Source: Hysterangium stoloniferum
Taxonomy: Eukaryota > Basidiomycota > Agaricomycetes > Hysterangiales > Hysterangiaceae
Reading direction: 5' to 3'
Length of the DNA stretch: 64,000 nt
NCBI GenBank assembly: GCA_015178975.1
Contig: WHVD01000229.1
Coordinates: 44,555 to 108,554 of the forward strand
Shown piece after piece: positions 1 to 12,035 of this stretch (position 1 is its first letter; the number at the start of each line of letters is the position of its first letter). Under the pieces are notes generated by a model. That model was not told the origin of the DNA, ran no database searches, and saw nothing but the letters and a program-made list of their open reading frames with translations. The translations under genes and the position numbers were made by a program.

Positions 1-345
1 GAGACTTTGGACACCATGCTTGCCTGTCATCTGCCATTCCTCATAAAAATAGAGACCCATATCCATCTCTGGAATTCTGAATTGCCTTCCATAACATGAG
101 GAAGCCAAGAACTGTTTTCGTAGATCAGGAACGGCAGCACTCCAAACGCAAACTTTGGTGGCATTGGCATTCCATCGACAAAAAAGCAACCGGTGAGTCC
201 GAAAGGCGGTCCTCACCCTATTCCATATTAGCAACAAGTTGGAACTATAAGAACTCACCGAATGGCATAAGAAGGCCCATCACGAGCAAACTTGCAAGTA
301 CCGCTAGTGTTAATACCATTGCTAGTATTATAACGGCGTAAACCT
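1..345 (-). pseudogene. DUF6533-type multi-span membrane protein, partial copy
   Basis: Read on the minus strand, this holds two middle exons of the family seen more completely at 24834-25690. One exon (about 256-340) encodes a hydrophobic helix rich in Ala, Leu and Val. The next (about 27-200) encodes a segment matching FGVLPFLIYE, which resembles the conserved helix of DUF6533-type fungal 7TM proteins. The exons are separated by an intron starting GTGAGT. The donor after the second exon reads GC instead of GT, and the reading frame is broken after the LIYE motif. The rest of the gene would lie beyond the window edge. Family assignment is by pattern only; the exon similarity to the copy at 24834-25690 is directly visible. 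Confidence 0.45.
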
Positions 346-1289
346 TTTAAGTTGGTATAACATACAGTAACATACAGTAACAAATAAATGACATTGATCT
401 TGTATTCGTGAGAGAAATTGACTCGACATGGTAGAATGACTTGATGCAGTGTGTAGTGAGGCCTCTTCCACCGCTAATTCTGCGAGAATGGGACGCTCCA
501 GGTATGGAAACTAATACAACAGAGATAACAAAATGTTACTTACTTTTCACTAATACCCTGCTCCAGTCTCGAGGCCGGGGGTCACTTCCCGGCCACATCA
601 CCAAACCGTCATCCCGTGCCATACTACGCGCTCTCCATCAGCGACAACGACCTCGCGTTCCATCGCTCTTGGCCACCCCAGAAGGGCGCACTTGGCGCAT
701 TTTGTGGCACTGATATATTTTAGACATTTTTGTCTGCATAATGCAGACGGTGTAATTTAGCAGAAGTCGAATACAAAATAGCTATATCATGCATGATTGG
801 CGACACAAATCTGACAACGAGCGAGTGCGCCAGCTTGGATAGCAGCACCGCAAATTCCAACAAATAAAGCCCGAAAAGTAAATCTTAATCATAGACTATT
901 CTTTCCAATCGATTTTATTACAACACCATCTCATACGTCTTATTCTGTATTGGCCAAGGCACGACTGACCTATCACTACAACGTCAGATGTCCGATAGCA
1001 CATCATGGTACTTTCATTTGACTTGATAAACGATTGATAAAATCGTGCGGTTTTTCTTTTAATGAGGAATGATCTATCTAATCCATTATATTCCGGCGGT
1101 TCCATTACGGACAAAGTCCACATCGTGATTACGGCGTTTGAATATATATGTCGCTGTTGGGATGAACACTGCATTTCCCCTACAGATCCGGCGCTCCATC
1201 CCAGGCACGGCCAAAAGCAAAATACAATGCCTCGACGTGCGAAAGAGCAACTATCTCTCACCATCTACTGACATCATCTCCCATCGACC
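346..1289. repeat. Duplicated upstream block of family M (type 1)
   Basis: This stretch is closely matched by 25690-26590, and its last 300 bases also by 56461-56709. It separates the minus-strand membrane-protein gene from the plus-strand M gene, so it should contain both promoters. No convincing coding sequence is seen. The short open frames differ between copies and carry no recognisable motif. Confidence 0.6.
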
Positions 1290-4194
1290 ATGGACATTGC
1301 AACCATTGTTGTCAAAGTCGCTGGCGATGCCGTTCCAATACCTGGCTTAAAGAGTGCAGCAATCCTTCTTTTGGAGATTATGAACGTTATAAAGGTAGGT
1401 CGTCTGCATCAACACCAGTTTAACAGCTGATGTGGATCATGATTCACTATCACCAGGCAAGCGGGGAGCAAAACGAGAGATTGAATACCCTTGTCCAGAC
1501 CACTGGACGTCGCCTCGTCCCTTTCCACGATCAGCTGAAGGGGAAGTGGGAGAATATCCCGGACAATTTCAAAACCATATTGGACGATTAACAGAAGTGG
1601 GAACTTGAGACTCGTAGAGTCACCGTACCTGACGAATAAATCGATTGTTTTCAGTGCACTTGAGGATGTTCTTGGGCTTGCAAGGTCATACAAACCAAGA
1701 AAAGGTTTCAAAGCACACGTTGTGTCTTGGATTCGGCAACGAGATAAGTCTATCGCCAAACTGGAAAGGCGATTGGAAGAAGCGGAGAAAGAGGCAATGG
1801 TGCGTTCTGAAAGTGACACTCAGAGTCGTTCGTTACATATTGGCTCTTAGATGTATTTCGCGCTAAATACCTCATTATCCGTCGCTCAACTCGTAGCCGT
1901 CGATGATACCAGAATGGACGATATCACCCTTGATTCCTTTTCGTCGGTCACGGGCAGAGGAAGAAACGATATTAATGAACGCGTAAGCCCGTTCTGTCAT
2001 CTCAAAGATCATGCGCGTGGGTTTATCGTAATGAGACAGTACTTGGTCGATCGAAGGGACTTGCAACTGTTACGCACCTTATTGGTCGCGAACCATTATG
2101 ATTATGAAAAGGCAGAACGTCATCGGGTCACCTTGCGGTGGAGTGTTAAACTTTGTGAAGCGAGGACTGAAAGTGATGGTAAGTCGGTATTGGTCAAAAT
2201 GGACGAAGGCGGGAGACCCACGTGGGATTTGAGACATAAAGAGGTACGAGCTCTGTTTTGCCTGGTTTGTATCTCAGACACTATTTGCGACATATCACAC
2301 TTTCGATATAGTTTCAACGCGACCTACCTTCCTATCAAGACGTGTGGTAAGAATGCAACACATCAGATTAAATAACCCAAGTAGTCCAATCACATTCATG
2401 TTCAGGGACCCTAGCATTGCTGAGTTCTTGGGCTACAGTAACGCACGAGACAATGTACTTTTCCAAGTTTTCCGTAATCCGGGCCCTGAACCTGAGGACG
2501 CATGCAAATGGCTCGAACGCACTAGAGCATCCGGTGTGAGAGAAACCATTTTGGCACTATACGACATGGTGAATGAAATTACTTGCGATATTTCCAAGCT
2601 AACGCGATATACTTTAGAGGGATTCTTACAATGTGACGTGCTTGAATACCTTCTCTCCCCGCAAATGCTGATGTGACAATGTGACATTAGGAATTAGTTG
2701 AATTCGGTTCAAACAACGAAATTCTTATGAACGAGCTTGTTCGTTAATTCCACTGACATCAGACGTCAATGATAACTCTATTCAGTTTCATCTTCCCGGT
2801 GATTCAATTGTCACTGTCTGTAATCCCGTCGTCAATTGGGATCACTGACGGTCACACAAGTTGACAGGACCATGGTGTATTGTCCAGAGCAGAACAAGAT
2901 ACAGGTAAGTGCAGCGTACGGTAATATCTAAGGTCCTAAAAACTTCCCAGCTACTTATACCGTACAACACGGTGATTATGTAATCACGTAAAACTAAAGG
3001 GTCCGTGCGTATGACTGGGGGCACCAGGATTACACTGTCACAGACTGTCCTGCCAATCGCCGTCATCTGAAGCTTGTGTTTACCGGAACACTGCGCAGCG
3101 GTGTCCCATTCCATGGGAGATGGTATGCCGGTATTTATACCGGTGACTCTAGGATCAATCCATCATCACCCAACACCATCGTAGACTTATTCATGTCCGC
3201 GGTGTATTCATGGTGTCTTGGCACTGCTTTAATGGATGAACAACTTCGGAGCTCGCACACCATTCATCAATTGGCCAATCAGCTACTGGACGTCGACTTT
3301 CTGCGACCAATTGCGGGCTATATAGAGAATGAAGATCTGGAGTCCATCGCGTTGTGGGACGTGGGCTATCGGGATAAAGTTACAGGCCATTTTGTAGTGT
3401 GTGGAATCTACATGAGTGGTTCTCTGAAACCCTCGGTTTAGAACCCTTAGTCGGGGTTCGTGTTCACCTCAACGAGCGAGAGTCTAGATATTTAGACGAG
3501 GCTGAGAGTGTGACAATACGAGGTGGAAAACCAATGAGAAGGTATTTTTGGAGCTAGCGCACTGACCCGATCGTTGCTCAGTTTTCTGCCGCGTAGATAT
3601 ACCTATGATATCGGGGAAGTCAGCATTGAGGATTTCTGCCGGCCCAGTGTCTATATCGCAGACTTCGGCCCGTCGTCTGAAGGGCAGAAAGCGTGGAGAG
3701 CATACGCACCGCTTTACATAGAGGAAAATAGGATCAAGGGTGTCCTTCCACACGAGTTGATGATCAGTAAGCACAGAAGTCTTTTGAGAATGATATTGAC
3801 CACTTTGTGACAACAGTAAACGACTTTATGACAACAGTAGTTGTGGAAATGCCTCAGAATTTGTTTGTTTCACTTCCCCCTTCAGCAATGTCAGAGCCTG
3901 ACAGAGTAATCTAGTCACTCCGGAGAAGTGGAACCGCGTACCATATTCCTGTTTGAACCTACTTCTCCACGTTATATTTCTGGCCCCGAGGGGGGACCTG
4001 TCCTAGATGTGCAGTTGCGTGCTTCTTATGATGCGGAGCCCAGTTGGATAAATGACCCTGTGTGGCCGGACACGGTATTTGAGCCAGACTCGTAAGCGTC
4101 GATGTATTAACGTTTTGAATAAGATTTGTATGGTATTTTCAGCTACCCAGGTGCATATGGGAGGAGGATTAAACTCGGACACGATCAAACCTAG
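1290..4194 (+). pseudogene. Family M gene, copy 1 (MLKL-like N-terminus), broken
   Basis: This copy aligns exon by exon with the intact copy at 26591. Exons: 1290-1394, 1457-1596, 1655-1799, 1851-2243, 2312-2346, 2406-2637, 2691-2738, 2786-3541 (interrupted), 3582-3766, 3817-3862, 3915-4091 and 4143-4194. Exon 2 contains a nonsense TAA at 1589-1591 where sister copies have TAT (Tyr). Exon 8 is split by a solo LTR at 2819-3034 and has lost one G near 3403, shifting the frame. The last exon is undisturbed and shows the ancestral C-terminus, ending YGRRIKLGHDQT. The copy therefore cannot make a full protein. The N-terminal 130 residues resemble the four-helix MLKL_NTD-type adaptor domain of agaricomycete proteins; the rest matches no family I know. 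Confidence 0.75.
2819..3034. mobile_element. Solo LTR (216 bp) in exon 8 of M copy 1
   Basis: The segment begins TGTAATCC and ends GGATTACA, an 8-bp inverted repeat with canonical TG...CA ends. It is flanked by CTGTC at 2814-2818 and again at 3035-3039. Sister copies have an uninterrupted sequence with a single CTGTC here. A 5-bp duplication with TG...CA ends is the signature of an LTR retrotransposon, and the short length indicates a solo LTR. No internal coding sequence is present. Confidence 0.75.
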
Positions 4195-4360
4195 CGAACA
4201 TTTTCCCGTCACGTCTAGCTATATCATTCTGAGATATAAAAGCTCTTTATTTACTGGAGCTCTGTACCTCTGCCCATGATTCAATTGTGAATAGAAGATG
4301 TAAGAATACGTGAATGTTAATTTTCAAAAATAATTACAAGAAAAGTGTGACATCGCGTAA
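4195..4360. other. Short intergenic spacer, M copy 1 to Ubp14 pseudogene
   Basis: This spacer is AT-rich and conserved in all units (for example 20225-20368 and 59435-59631). It contains TATAAAAGC at about 4235, a possible TATA box for the Ubp14 gene or part of the M gene 3' region. No coding sequence is seen. Confidence 0.4.
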
Positions 4361-6040
4361 CTTGTGCTGGAGTCCTGCGTCTTGCGCTCATTCTTCCTCC
4401 CAGACTTTCTCGCCTTCCCAGTCCCTATCTTTCAGACTCTTTTCAGAGAGAAGAAACACCACAATGCTTTGACAAAGAAGTATGTCCTCCGTTCTTGCAA
4501 TGGAAGTGAGATTTCACCTTATTATGCTTACGCCCCAACCACGCGATCTAATAGGATCTACTTGAAGGCATCGACGTGTGCCTCCCGTGCTTGGATAGAG
4601 ACTGTGTGGGGGGCGATGTGATGCGGATGCATGTGCAGCTGCATTGTAGGATGCTTGGTATCCGTGTATGTGAAGAGCATGCTGGAAGCGAACCCGAAAC
4701 GAGTGAGTAGGGTGTTTTTTTTCTTCTCTGAGCAGCTGAGTATGAGCTGGGAAGTTTTGATGATTGAGTTGGTGGCGTTGGTGATAGAACAGTCGCGGGC
4801 CGCCGTTTAAGAACCTTGCTACTGTCGAGGACACCGAGAAGGACAATTATGAGTGTATGCCGACCGTGAGATATTGGGCTTGTGATGGACAAGGAACGAG
4901 GTCATTTCTTACCGAGTCGAATCATCCTGAGGTCCGTCATACTCGTGTAATGTTTTCGACTCAGTCTCCCCTGCAAGACTGACGGGACTCCGAAATCTCG
5001 GAAACAGCTGCTACATGGCATCAACATCGATACTCACACTTCCAGCCTTCCGCACATACCATCCTTGATCCTTTCTCACCCGCGCCTGTTCCTGCACCGA
5101 AGAGCTCCCCATATCCTGTTGTGACTTTCAGATGCGCAAGATAGCGGACCGAATCCGTTCAGGCTGGTTATCCCACCCACGCAGCCATTTCCCGTCTCAC
5201 ACCGCCGGTGTCCCTACCCTCGTCGAAGTGCTGGTGAGGCCGCGGAACCAATGCCCTCGACGGTGATCCCCTCCTTCATCCCCGACGCCACTGCCCGTAT
5301 TCCAAGAACCCTTCCAAACCCACCATGTTCAAATCCCTCATCGGAAGAGTCCACGAGGAAATATCGATGACGAAACAGCAAGACGTGCAAGAGTTCTTCG
5401 CATATATATTCTTCTTAAGTCGTACGTCAGCAAGTTAAAAACACGTCCCGGAGCCGGAGCCTACTGACATCATCTGCTTTGCGCTGGAACAAGAGTCGCT
5501 GTGTATGTAGTGCAAGGGTGTGCGCGCTAGCTTGTGGATGAGCATGATGATTTGAGCGTGGGTATCCAACCCCGGCTTTAGAGAGGTGTTGTATACGCGG
5601 GGAAGCTTCGTGTGCGCGTAGGGGACAGGATGGGTAAACCTGCGGTTGACTATTCGTGCCCGTGGTCCGAGGCAGGGTTCCGCGGCAGACGTGAGTCTTT
5701 CATAGTGTCGTCTCAGTACTCTAGGCTGATACCGACCAGGTCGTGGATGTGTTTCCAGACGTGCACGTATTGCGGCTTTCCCTGACATATTTGTTGTACA
5801 TGCGACGAATTTTCTGCACGTGAGGTAGGTGCCTACAAAACGTGGTCAGCGGTGGTTATTCTCCCTTCAACGTGTGTCATGGACAAGGAGGGAAGCCATT
5901 CCTAGAAGAGTCGAGTCACCCTAAGGTACGTGATACTCGCCCAATGGGTGTGAGCCTGTCTTCTCTCAAGGGCTGCAGGACGCAGGATCTGGGAAACAAT
6001 GACGACATTGCATCCACCCTCCACTCAAATCAAGACGGGT
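4361..6040 (+). pseudogene. Ubp14/USP5-type ubiquitin protease pseudogene, unit 1
   Basis: Pieces of a Ubp14/USP5-type deubiquitinase appear in order but in shifting frames. REETPQCFDKE is followed by a GTATGT...TAATAG intron. EGIDVCLPCLDRDC is the variant zinc-finger core, with Cys-x2-Cys and a downstream His-x3-Gln-x-His region. EDTEKDNYECMPTVRYWAC matches the linker. GLRNLGNSCYMAS (about 4986-5024) is the catalytic Cys box. QQDVQEFF (5376-5399) is the QQDAQEFF motif. A piece equivalent to AAFPDIFVV lies near 5775. Stops and frameshifts separate all of these. After the WVPTK-equivalent site the unit jumps back to a second, degraded copy of the linker instead of running into the UBA domains. 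Intact family members recycle free polyubiquitin; this copy cannot. Confidence 0.8.
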
Positions 6041-6044
6041 AGTA

Positions 6045-6178
6045 CACGTCTGATTAAATGACCCAAGTAGTCCAATCACGCTCATGTTCAGGGATCCTAG
6101 CATTCCGCGTTCTTGGACTACAGTAACACAAGACCATGTACGTTTCCAAGTTTTCCGCAATCCGGACTCTGAACCTCC
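6045..6178 (+). pseudogene. Fragment of family M (intron 5 to exon 6)
   Basis: This short piece runs from the conserved intron 5 into exon 6, with relics of DPSIAEFLGYS and LFQVFRNPG, then ends in a sequence shared with 42840 and following. It has lost bases in exon 6 and is out of frame. It marks a recombination junction between the Ubp14 unit and the block upstream of the membrane-protein gene. Confidence 0.7.
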
Positions 6179-7057
6179 CTCCTTATAGCTCGAAGATTAA
6201 ATCCCGGACGCGTTTCTTTTTGCTCCATTCCCACCCACTCTTTGAAGCTGTCAAGAGGTACATTCAGATCTCCCGAGTGAGAATAGCAAGTTAAAAAATA
6301 CCCAGAATCAACTGATTCGTAATCTATATGTATACATGATAGTAGGAACAGAAGACAGGAATAATGTGTCTCGATTTGCTATGAAACAATAAACATTACA
6401 ATCCCACAATATAGAATAGCATCTGTTCAGAATGGTTTGACTCCATATGAGCTCAGACGTTCGGAATGAGGTGGCCGTATTTCCCCCATACGAAGGCTTT
6501 GCCGAAACATCACTCCCTGATCAAATGCTAAGTTGGTGGGACGCGTCGCTGTGTTTCGTTTGTTTGTTGTTGGTAAGCATTGTTCGCTGACAGCTGATAC
6601 GCTGCGTGTCATGTGCCCCGCGCATGCTGTAGTGTGAGAGGCGCGGAAAAGATATTTCCCGTTCAAACCTTGCAAGGTTGTTGAGTGCTGCAGAAAAACT
6701 TTTGCATCTCTAACGGGACATATTGTTGAATAGGCCAGATCATGCAAAACAACAAAGTTAATATATTTTATCTGACATTTTCAAATTTATTCCATATACT
6801 AGTGCAAGAGATTTTACACCCTCTTCGCTAAATACTTGCCAAAACACAAGCATCATGAATCTTTGATTACTTAATCTTATATCAATTAGTTCAGCAGTCC
6901 GGTGATTTTCATTGTAGCGGCAATCAGGGAAATAAGGCCACCCAATGGAATGAGATGAATGACGGGAAGATGTAAGGAGGGCTCAGGAAGAATTAAATAC
7001 CTCATCCACTACCGTGACGTCGCTGAGAATCAGTACCGAATCTAGTTTGTGGCAAAT
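6179..7057. repeat. Repeated AT-rich block between M fragment and membrane-protein gene
   Basis: Closely related copies occur at 24016-24833 and 42849-43455. The block carries a conserved stretch around CGTTCGGAATGAGGTGGCCG and ends immediately downstream of the minus-strand membrane-protein tail. Open frames here are short and broken differently in each copy, so I see no gene. It may include the 3' UTR of the membrane protein. Confidence 0.55.
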
Positions 7058-7503
7058 CTACTGCCCGATCTGCTCCCCGATTACACTATGGAATCTGTAG
7101 AACTCATCCGGAGTTACGGTGGTGATTTTCACTTCCCTTCGATGAGCTGGTATCCTGTCGATGGGGTAAAAGGTTATAGGTGTAACAATTATGTCATGAG
7201 AAGATTTCGAAACTTCTATGGTATTCGCTAGGAGTCGGCATCCCATCCCGCATGGTATGGTATATTCTCGCTTAAATACATATTCTAGCCACAAGCATGA
7301 ATAAGCAAAATTGGTTTAACTTACGCTATTCTGAACACGGCCCATCCTGTTTATGGAGGCAGTAGAGGGTGAAGTCAATACACAGAACGGTGAAGATACT
7401 GTGAAAATGGAGTGAAAAATGTACAGAATGAGGAAGGTGACCCTGAAAAAACATGACGGACATACCCAACGAAGTAAATGAGACTAGACAGCTGGTTTTT
7501 AAG
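7058..7503 (-). pseudogene. DUF6533-type membrane protein, 3' half only
   Basis: On the minus strand this encodes the last parts of the family: an exon around SLIYFVG (about 7475-7490), a hydrophobic exon containing TFLILYIFHS (about 7340-7455), and the polar C-terminal tail ending FHSVIGEQIGQ (7058-7230). The 5' exons are absent. At about 7503 the sequence switches abruptly to the HEAT exon array, so this is a truncation at a duplication breakpoint. Confidence 0.5.
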
Positions 7504-9680
7504 CCCATGCTGCGCCATTGCGCCTGCCATTCTCGACATTGTTGCTTTATTGCAAGACTTTTACATCAACGTTCGATTTAGCGCATTCTCGGTCCTGGGG
7601 AAGCTTTCAGAGAAAGGTGCCGTGTGTGATAATACGATGGGAATCCAGCTGACATTTGACCACAGCCGAATTTCGAGCTGCCATTGCGGGTGTCATTCCT
7701 GCCATTGTTGCAATATTGAAGGACTCTCGCTGGCGCGTTCTAACTAGCACATTATAGGTCCTGGGGAAGCTTTCAGAGCAAGGTGCGGCGCGTGAGAATG
7801 GGATGGGAATCCAGCTGACATTGACCACAGCCGAATTTTGCCCACCATTGTTGCACTGTTGAGGGACTCTGATTCTGACGTTCGATCAAGCGCAGTATGG
7901 GTACTGGGGAAGGTTTCAGAGTAAGGTGCGGTGTGTGTTAATGAGATCAGAATCCAGCTCACCTTTGACCACAGCCGAATTTAGAGCCGCCATTGTTGTG
8001 CTGTTTAAAGAGTCTGACTCTGACGTTCGATCAAGCGCCGTATCGGTCCTGGGGAAGATGTCAGAACAGGGTGCGGTGTGTCATAATTGGATGGGAGGCC
8101 AAGTGACATTTGACCACAGCCGAATTTCGAGCCGCCATTGCGGAAGTCATGCCCACCATTGTTGCACTGTTGAAGGACTCTGACTCTGTCTTTCGATAAC
8201 GCGCATTATCGGTCCTGGGGAAGGTTCCAGAGCAAGATACGGTGTGTGAAAATGCGGTGGGAATCCAGCTGATATTTGAAAACAGCCGAATTTCGAGCTG
8301 CCATTGCGCCTGATATCCCCACCATTGTTGCACTGTTGAAGGACTCTGACAACAACGTTAGATCAAGCGCATCATCGGCCCGGGTGAAATTTTCAGAACA
8401 AGGTAATCCAATAAATGTTGTTGCAGGATTTATCCTAAGTCTCCATAGAAGAGTTTCTCCCTCTTGTCAGGGCTGCCATATGTGCGGCGGTAGGATTGTC
8501 CGACAAAACCCAACCAACGCTGCCTGAGTCACTTTCAATTCCACTTCAACGCATTCCAACTCCCTCCTCTTTTCCATCTCGTTCTGATCGGTTTCGCGAT
8601 AATCCAGCAAATGTGCCCCATATACGAGACCTCTCCGGATTGCCTACCCGTCGTCTGTCGTCAGCTGTGGATCTCTTACATAGTACTGATTGTATTTCAC
8701 GTCATGAAGCCATCCCGATAATTCATTGCGTAACAATTACTGGTATGTGAAGAGAGGTCATATATTCTACATCGACTGATTTCCATACTACTTTAAAGCC
8801 TGGAATTTTTCCCTTCCCTTATCCAGATTCGACCTCAGAGAGCAAACAGGAAAGTTCGCTCTGATACCGATGGTCGATGCTCTGCATATATTTGGTATGT
8901 GCACCAATTCCCGTCAACCGCCAGGATTCATGGACTTGCAGACGCTTTTGGAACCGCCATTACCCGTGCCATTTTCAAGAATGTTGCACTGTTGAAGGAC
9001 TCTGACTCTGACGTTCGATCAAGCGCAGTATCGGTCCTGGGGAAGTTTTCAGAGCAAGGTGCGGTATGTGATAATGGAATGGGAATCCAGTTGACAACTG
9101 ACCACAGCCGAATTTCGAGCTGCCATTGCGGGTGTCATTCCCGCCATTGTTGCATTGTTGAAGGACTCTCCCTGGTGTGTTCGATCAAGCTCAGTATGGG
9201 TCCTAGGGAAAGTTTCAGAGCAAGGTGCGGTGTGTGACAATGGAATGTGAATCCAGTTGACATTTGACCACAGCCGAATTTCGAGCCGCCATTGCACCTG
9301 CCATTCCCGATATTGTTGCACTATTGAAGGACTTTGACGATGACGTTCGATAAAGCACATTATAGGTTCTGGGAAAGGTTCCAGAACAATGTGCGGTGTG
9401 TGATAATGGGATGGTAATCTAGCTGACATCTGACCACAGCCGAATTTCGAGCCGCCATCGCGTCTGCCATTCCCGATATTGTTGCACTGTTGAAGGACTC
9501 TGACTCTGATGTTCGATCAAGTTCAGTATTGGTCCTGGGGAAGGTTTCAGAGAAAGGTGCAGTATGTGGTAATGGAATGGGAATCTAGCTGACATCTGAC
9601 CACAGCCGAATTTCGACCCGCCATTGCGGCTGTCATTCCCGCCATTGTTGCGCTGTTGAAGGACTCTGGCTGGTGCTTGA
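7504..9680 (+). pseudogene. HEAT-repeat protein: array of one-repeat exons
   Basis: About eleven near-identical exons, each 117 bp where complete (39 residues, one HEAT repeat), are separated by near-identical 49-bp introns. The consensus repeat starts AEFRAAI, contains IVALLKDSDSDVRSSA and ends VLGKFSEQ. Exon ends: 7616, 7782, 7925, 8070, 8236, 8402, 9058, 9224, 9390, 9556, with a partial last exon from 9606. Each intron starts GTGCGGTGTG, carries a CTGAC branch site and ends CCACAG. All are phase 1, so exons can be added or lost without a frame change. Stops in the second, fifth and ninth exons, a GT-to-AT donor at 8237 and short third and fourth exons show decay. HEAT repeats form protein-binding alpha solenoids; the partner is unknown. 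Confidence 0.75.
8403..8929 (+). other. Spacer inside the HEAT array, possibly with a non-repeat exon
   Basis: Between the sixth and seventh HEAT exons lies 527 bp without the repeat. An open stretch at about 8496-8750 reads like protein (Ser/Pro/Arg-rich, containing PTPSSFPSRSDRFRDN) and is followed by GTATGTGAAG, a plausible donor. A 30-bp GTATGTG...CCGCCAG segment ends just before the seventh HEAT exon. This may be a linker exon of the HEAT protein or of its original N-terminal part. I do not recognise a domain. Confidence 0.3.
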
Positions 9681-10909
9681 GAATGGATAAGTCTGAGTCT
9701 AACAGGAGTGCAACTGGTAAGTGAAAACATAGCAGGCTACAAATAAGAGCCACCGCCACTCACACATCACTGTAACAAACCGAATACAAGGAGCATTTCA
9801 TGTCACTCACGGGAAGTCAATCGAATGATCCTGCAGCCTCCTCCAGGTTCAACTTGAGGTGTGCAAATAGCTTTAATCCTGTGATGGCAGCCAAGAAGGG
9901 ACTAAAACCCCCGTTGAAATCTGGGAGCTGGTAGCTAAGCGATATAGACATATCGGTCAGTATATCCAACACCTTGAACTGGGTATCCATGACGTAGTGA
10001 TGAAGGATGACTGATAATGATGTTTGCGAGGTGTGTTGACATCGGTGCTGTGGCAGTAATGTGAGTATGGGGGAGGAGGTGGGGATGGGAGAAAGAAGGG
10101 TAGATACACATACTGAGCATTTGAGATGTTGCCTGTGAAAATCCAAGTAGAAAGGTAAATAATGACAGGAACCATGGATAGCATGAAGTTCAACTGTGTC
10201 TCATCAACAGACGCAGGAACACCATTGGGAGTATTAAGGCGTTCAGAGTGATCCCGCTTAGGACCACGATGGGTCTGGTGGCTTCATTGTTGTTGTAGAA
10301 GTGATGATTTTATTCAAGTGCTTGGATTCGGTGGTAGTGGAGAATAAACCTGGGGTGGTAAGGAACGAGGTTATACCAATGGGCAATATGATAGCGCCAA
10401 AAATATCATCGATTGCATTAGGAACCATGCATCCAAACTTGGAAGATCAAGAAATGCTGGGCAGTTTGCATAGATATTTATTCAGGCAATGAATAGTGAT
10501 TGTGGAATGTCTCACACAGCCTGATGCATTTTCTTTAGATCAAGCTATAAAATTACATTTCCTTTCTATTAAAAAACAGTATAGGTTGGCTTAATGTCAT
10601 TGCACAAACTACAATGGCTCAATAAGCTTGTAATGAAGTACTTGTACCAATCAATGTGTCAGTCAGTGAATCACCTTCTGACATGATAGGTTTGGTGATA
10701 GGTTGGATGTACATGGGTTAAACCAGGCATCAGCCCACTGAGCATGGTCAAAGTACAATTCAGTAAATGTTTTTTTTTTTCATTTTGACATCAGTGGAAT
10801 GACGATAATTCTGAATTATTTATGGACAAATATAAGAGTATTTATCTTTATTCTTTTAGATGTAATGAAACCATATCACCCGATACCCTACACAACCTCT
10901 ATTTGGCCA
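9681..10909. other. Region without a recognised gene
   Basis: No coding sequence with a recognisable motif is seen on either strand. About 10370-10640 is repeated, inverted, at about 39060-39345, so it belongs to the left edge of block A. The stretch 10500-10900 is AT-rich and contains a run of T at about 10770. Confidence 0.4.
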
Positions 10910-12035
10910 AAGACACAGAAAGACCAGACGGTTGAGAAACGAAGCAGCGGTATCACCTGTTTTAAGCGTTGAAAGGATGCTTCTTAATGGCGCTTAATTT
11001 GACAGGCACAGTGTCGGTCATGGGAGGCCGTGGGCTGTGGTACGTGACTCGCGTATGGGATTTGAGCCGATTTTCGGACGTCTCGGGGATCAAATTCTGT
11101 ATTTACCCCTGCTTTTTGAATTGTGGTTTTAATATGGAAACATCGTCTCTACTTTTAGCTTCTTTCTCCATGACCAGTGGTCACACTGGTTACAATCACA
11201 CGAGGCTTGGAGCACCCATCAAATGGTGGAGGATCGCCAAGAGGGCTGAAACAGCCGAAATACATGGCTCAAGTATAATGACGAGAAACATGTATTGGTG
11301 TTTATATCTGGGAGGCCGAGTAAATTTGTTGACTACCTACCTTCCTTCCTTCTTGACTGGCATAGTCGTGGGGTCTATGGCACCGGTATAGTTTAGATAC
11401 GAAAAGTACACGCGAAGTTCGAATAAACAAAGTAATGCTCAAAATTCGTTAGATATATTCGAGATACAACGTCTGAGGTATATATATACAATTCAGCTCT
11501 GAGATATATGTCATGCCGTGTATATGAGATAATTGGAGCGAATGACGAAACGAGCATAAATGGAAATACATGTTCATACAACCTATTTTGGTAATTGATT
11601 GACGGAATACGCGCAGGCTTGCAATTCCAACAATCGGTAGTGCATTGACTTGGTATACATTAAACCTGTGACACGACATCAGGTGTGGCTAAAGATTGGT
11701 GGACGTTCCATGCGATGGTGGGGGGGCATCCCGGCGGAAGCCCTTCATTGGGAGATATATTAACTGATACATTAAAATTTTATATTCCTAGTCAAACATG
11801 TGCTCGATTATTATTTGGTAGCTTCAATCCATCCACAGATTTGTTGGGTATATGCGCTTTGCATATTAATTCCGTGGATTATTCATAACAAGGTGGTCAA
11901 AGACACGGCCTTGGGAGGTTTTACCAGCGTGATCCATTGATATCGAGATGAGATAGGCAAGTGTGTACGAGAATGCGAAAGAGAAAGGTAGGCGGGTAGC
12001 GACGGGCGCTGTTTCTGTAGGAACGCTACCTACGT

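Noticed and set aside
4514..4892. Minus-strand frames opposite the Ubp14 linker (also at 20557, 30391 and 59705)
   Set aside because: They overlap the recognisable Ubp14 zinc-finger and linker codons on the plus strand and are shadows.
8061..8333. Minus-strand open frames across the HEAT array
   Set aside because: They run through exon and intron alike and mirror the plus-strand repeat; only the plus strand gives splice sites and the HEAT motif.
7504..9680. Regular repeats resembling a CRISPR array
   Set aside because: The 166-bp period is an exon plus intron; both parts repeat, the exon encodes HEAT repeats, and the genome is eukaryotic.
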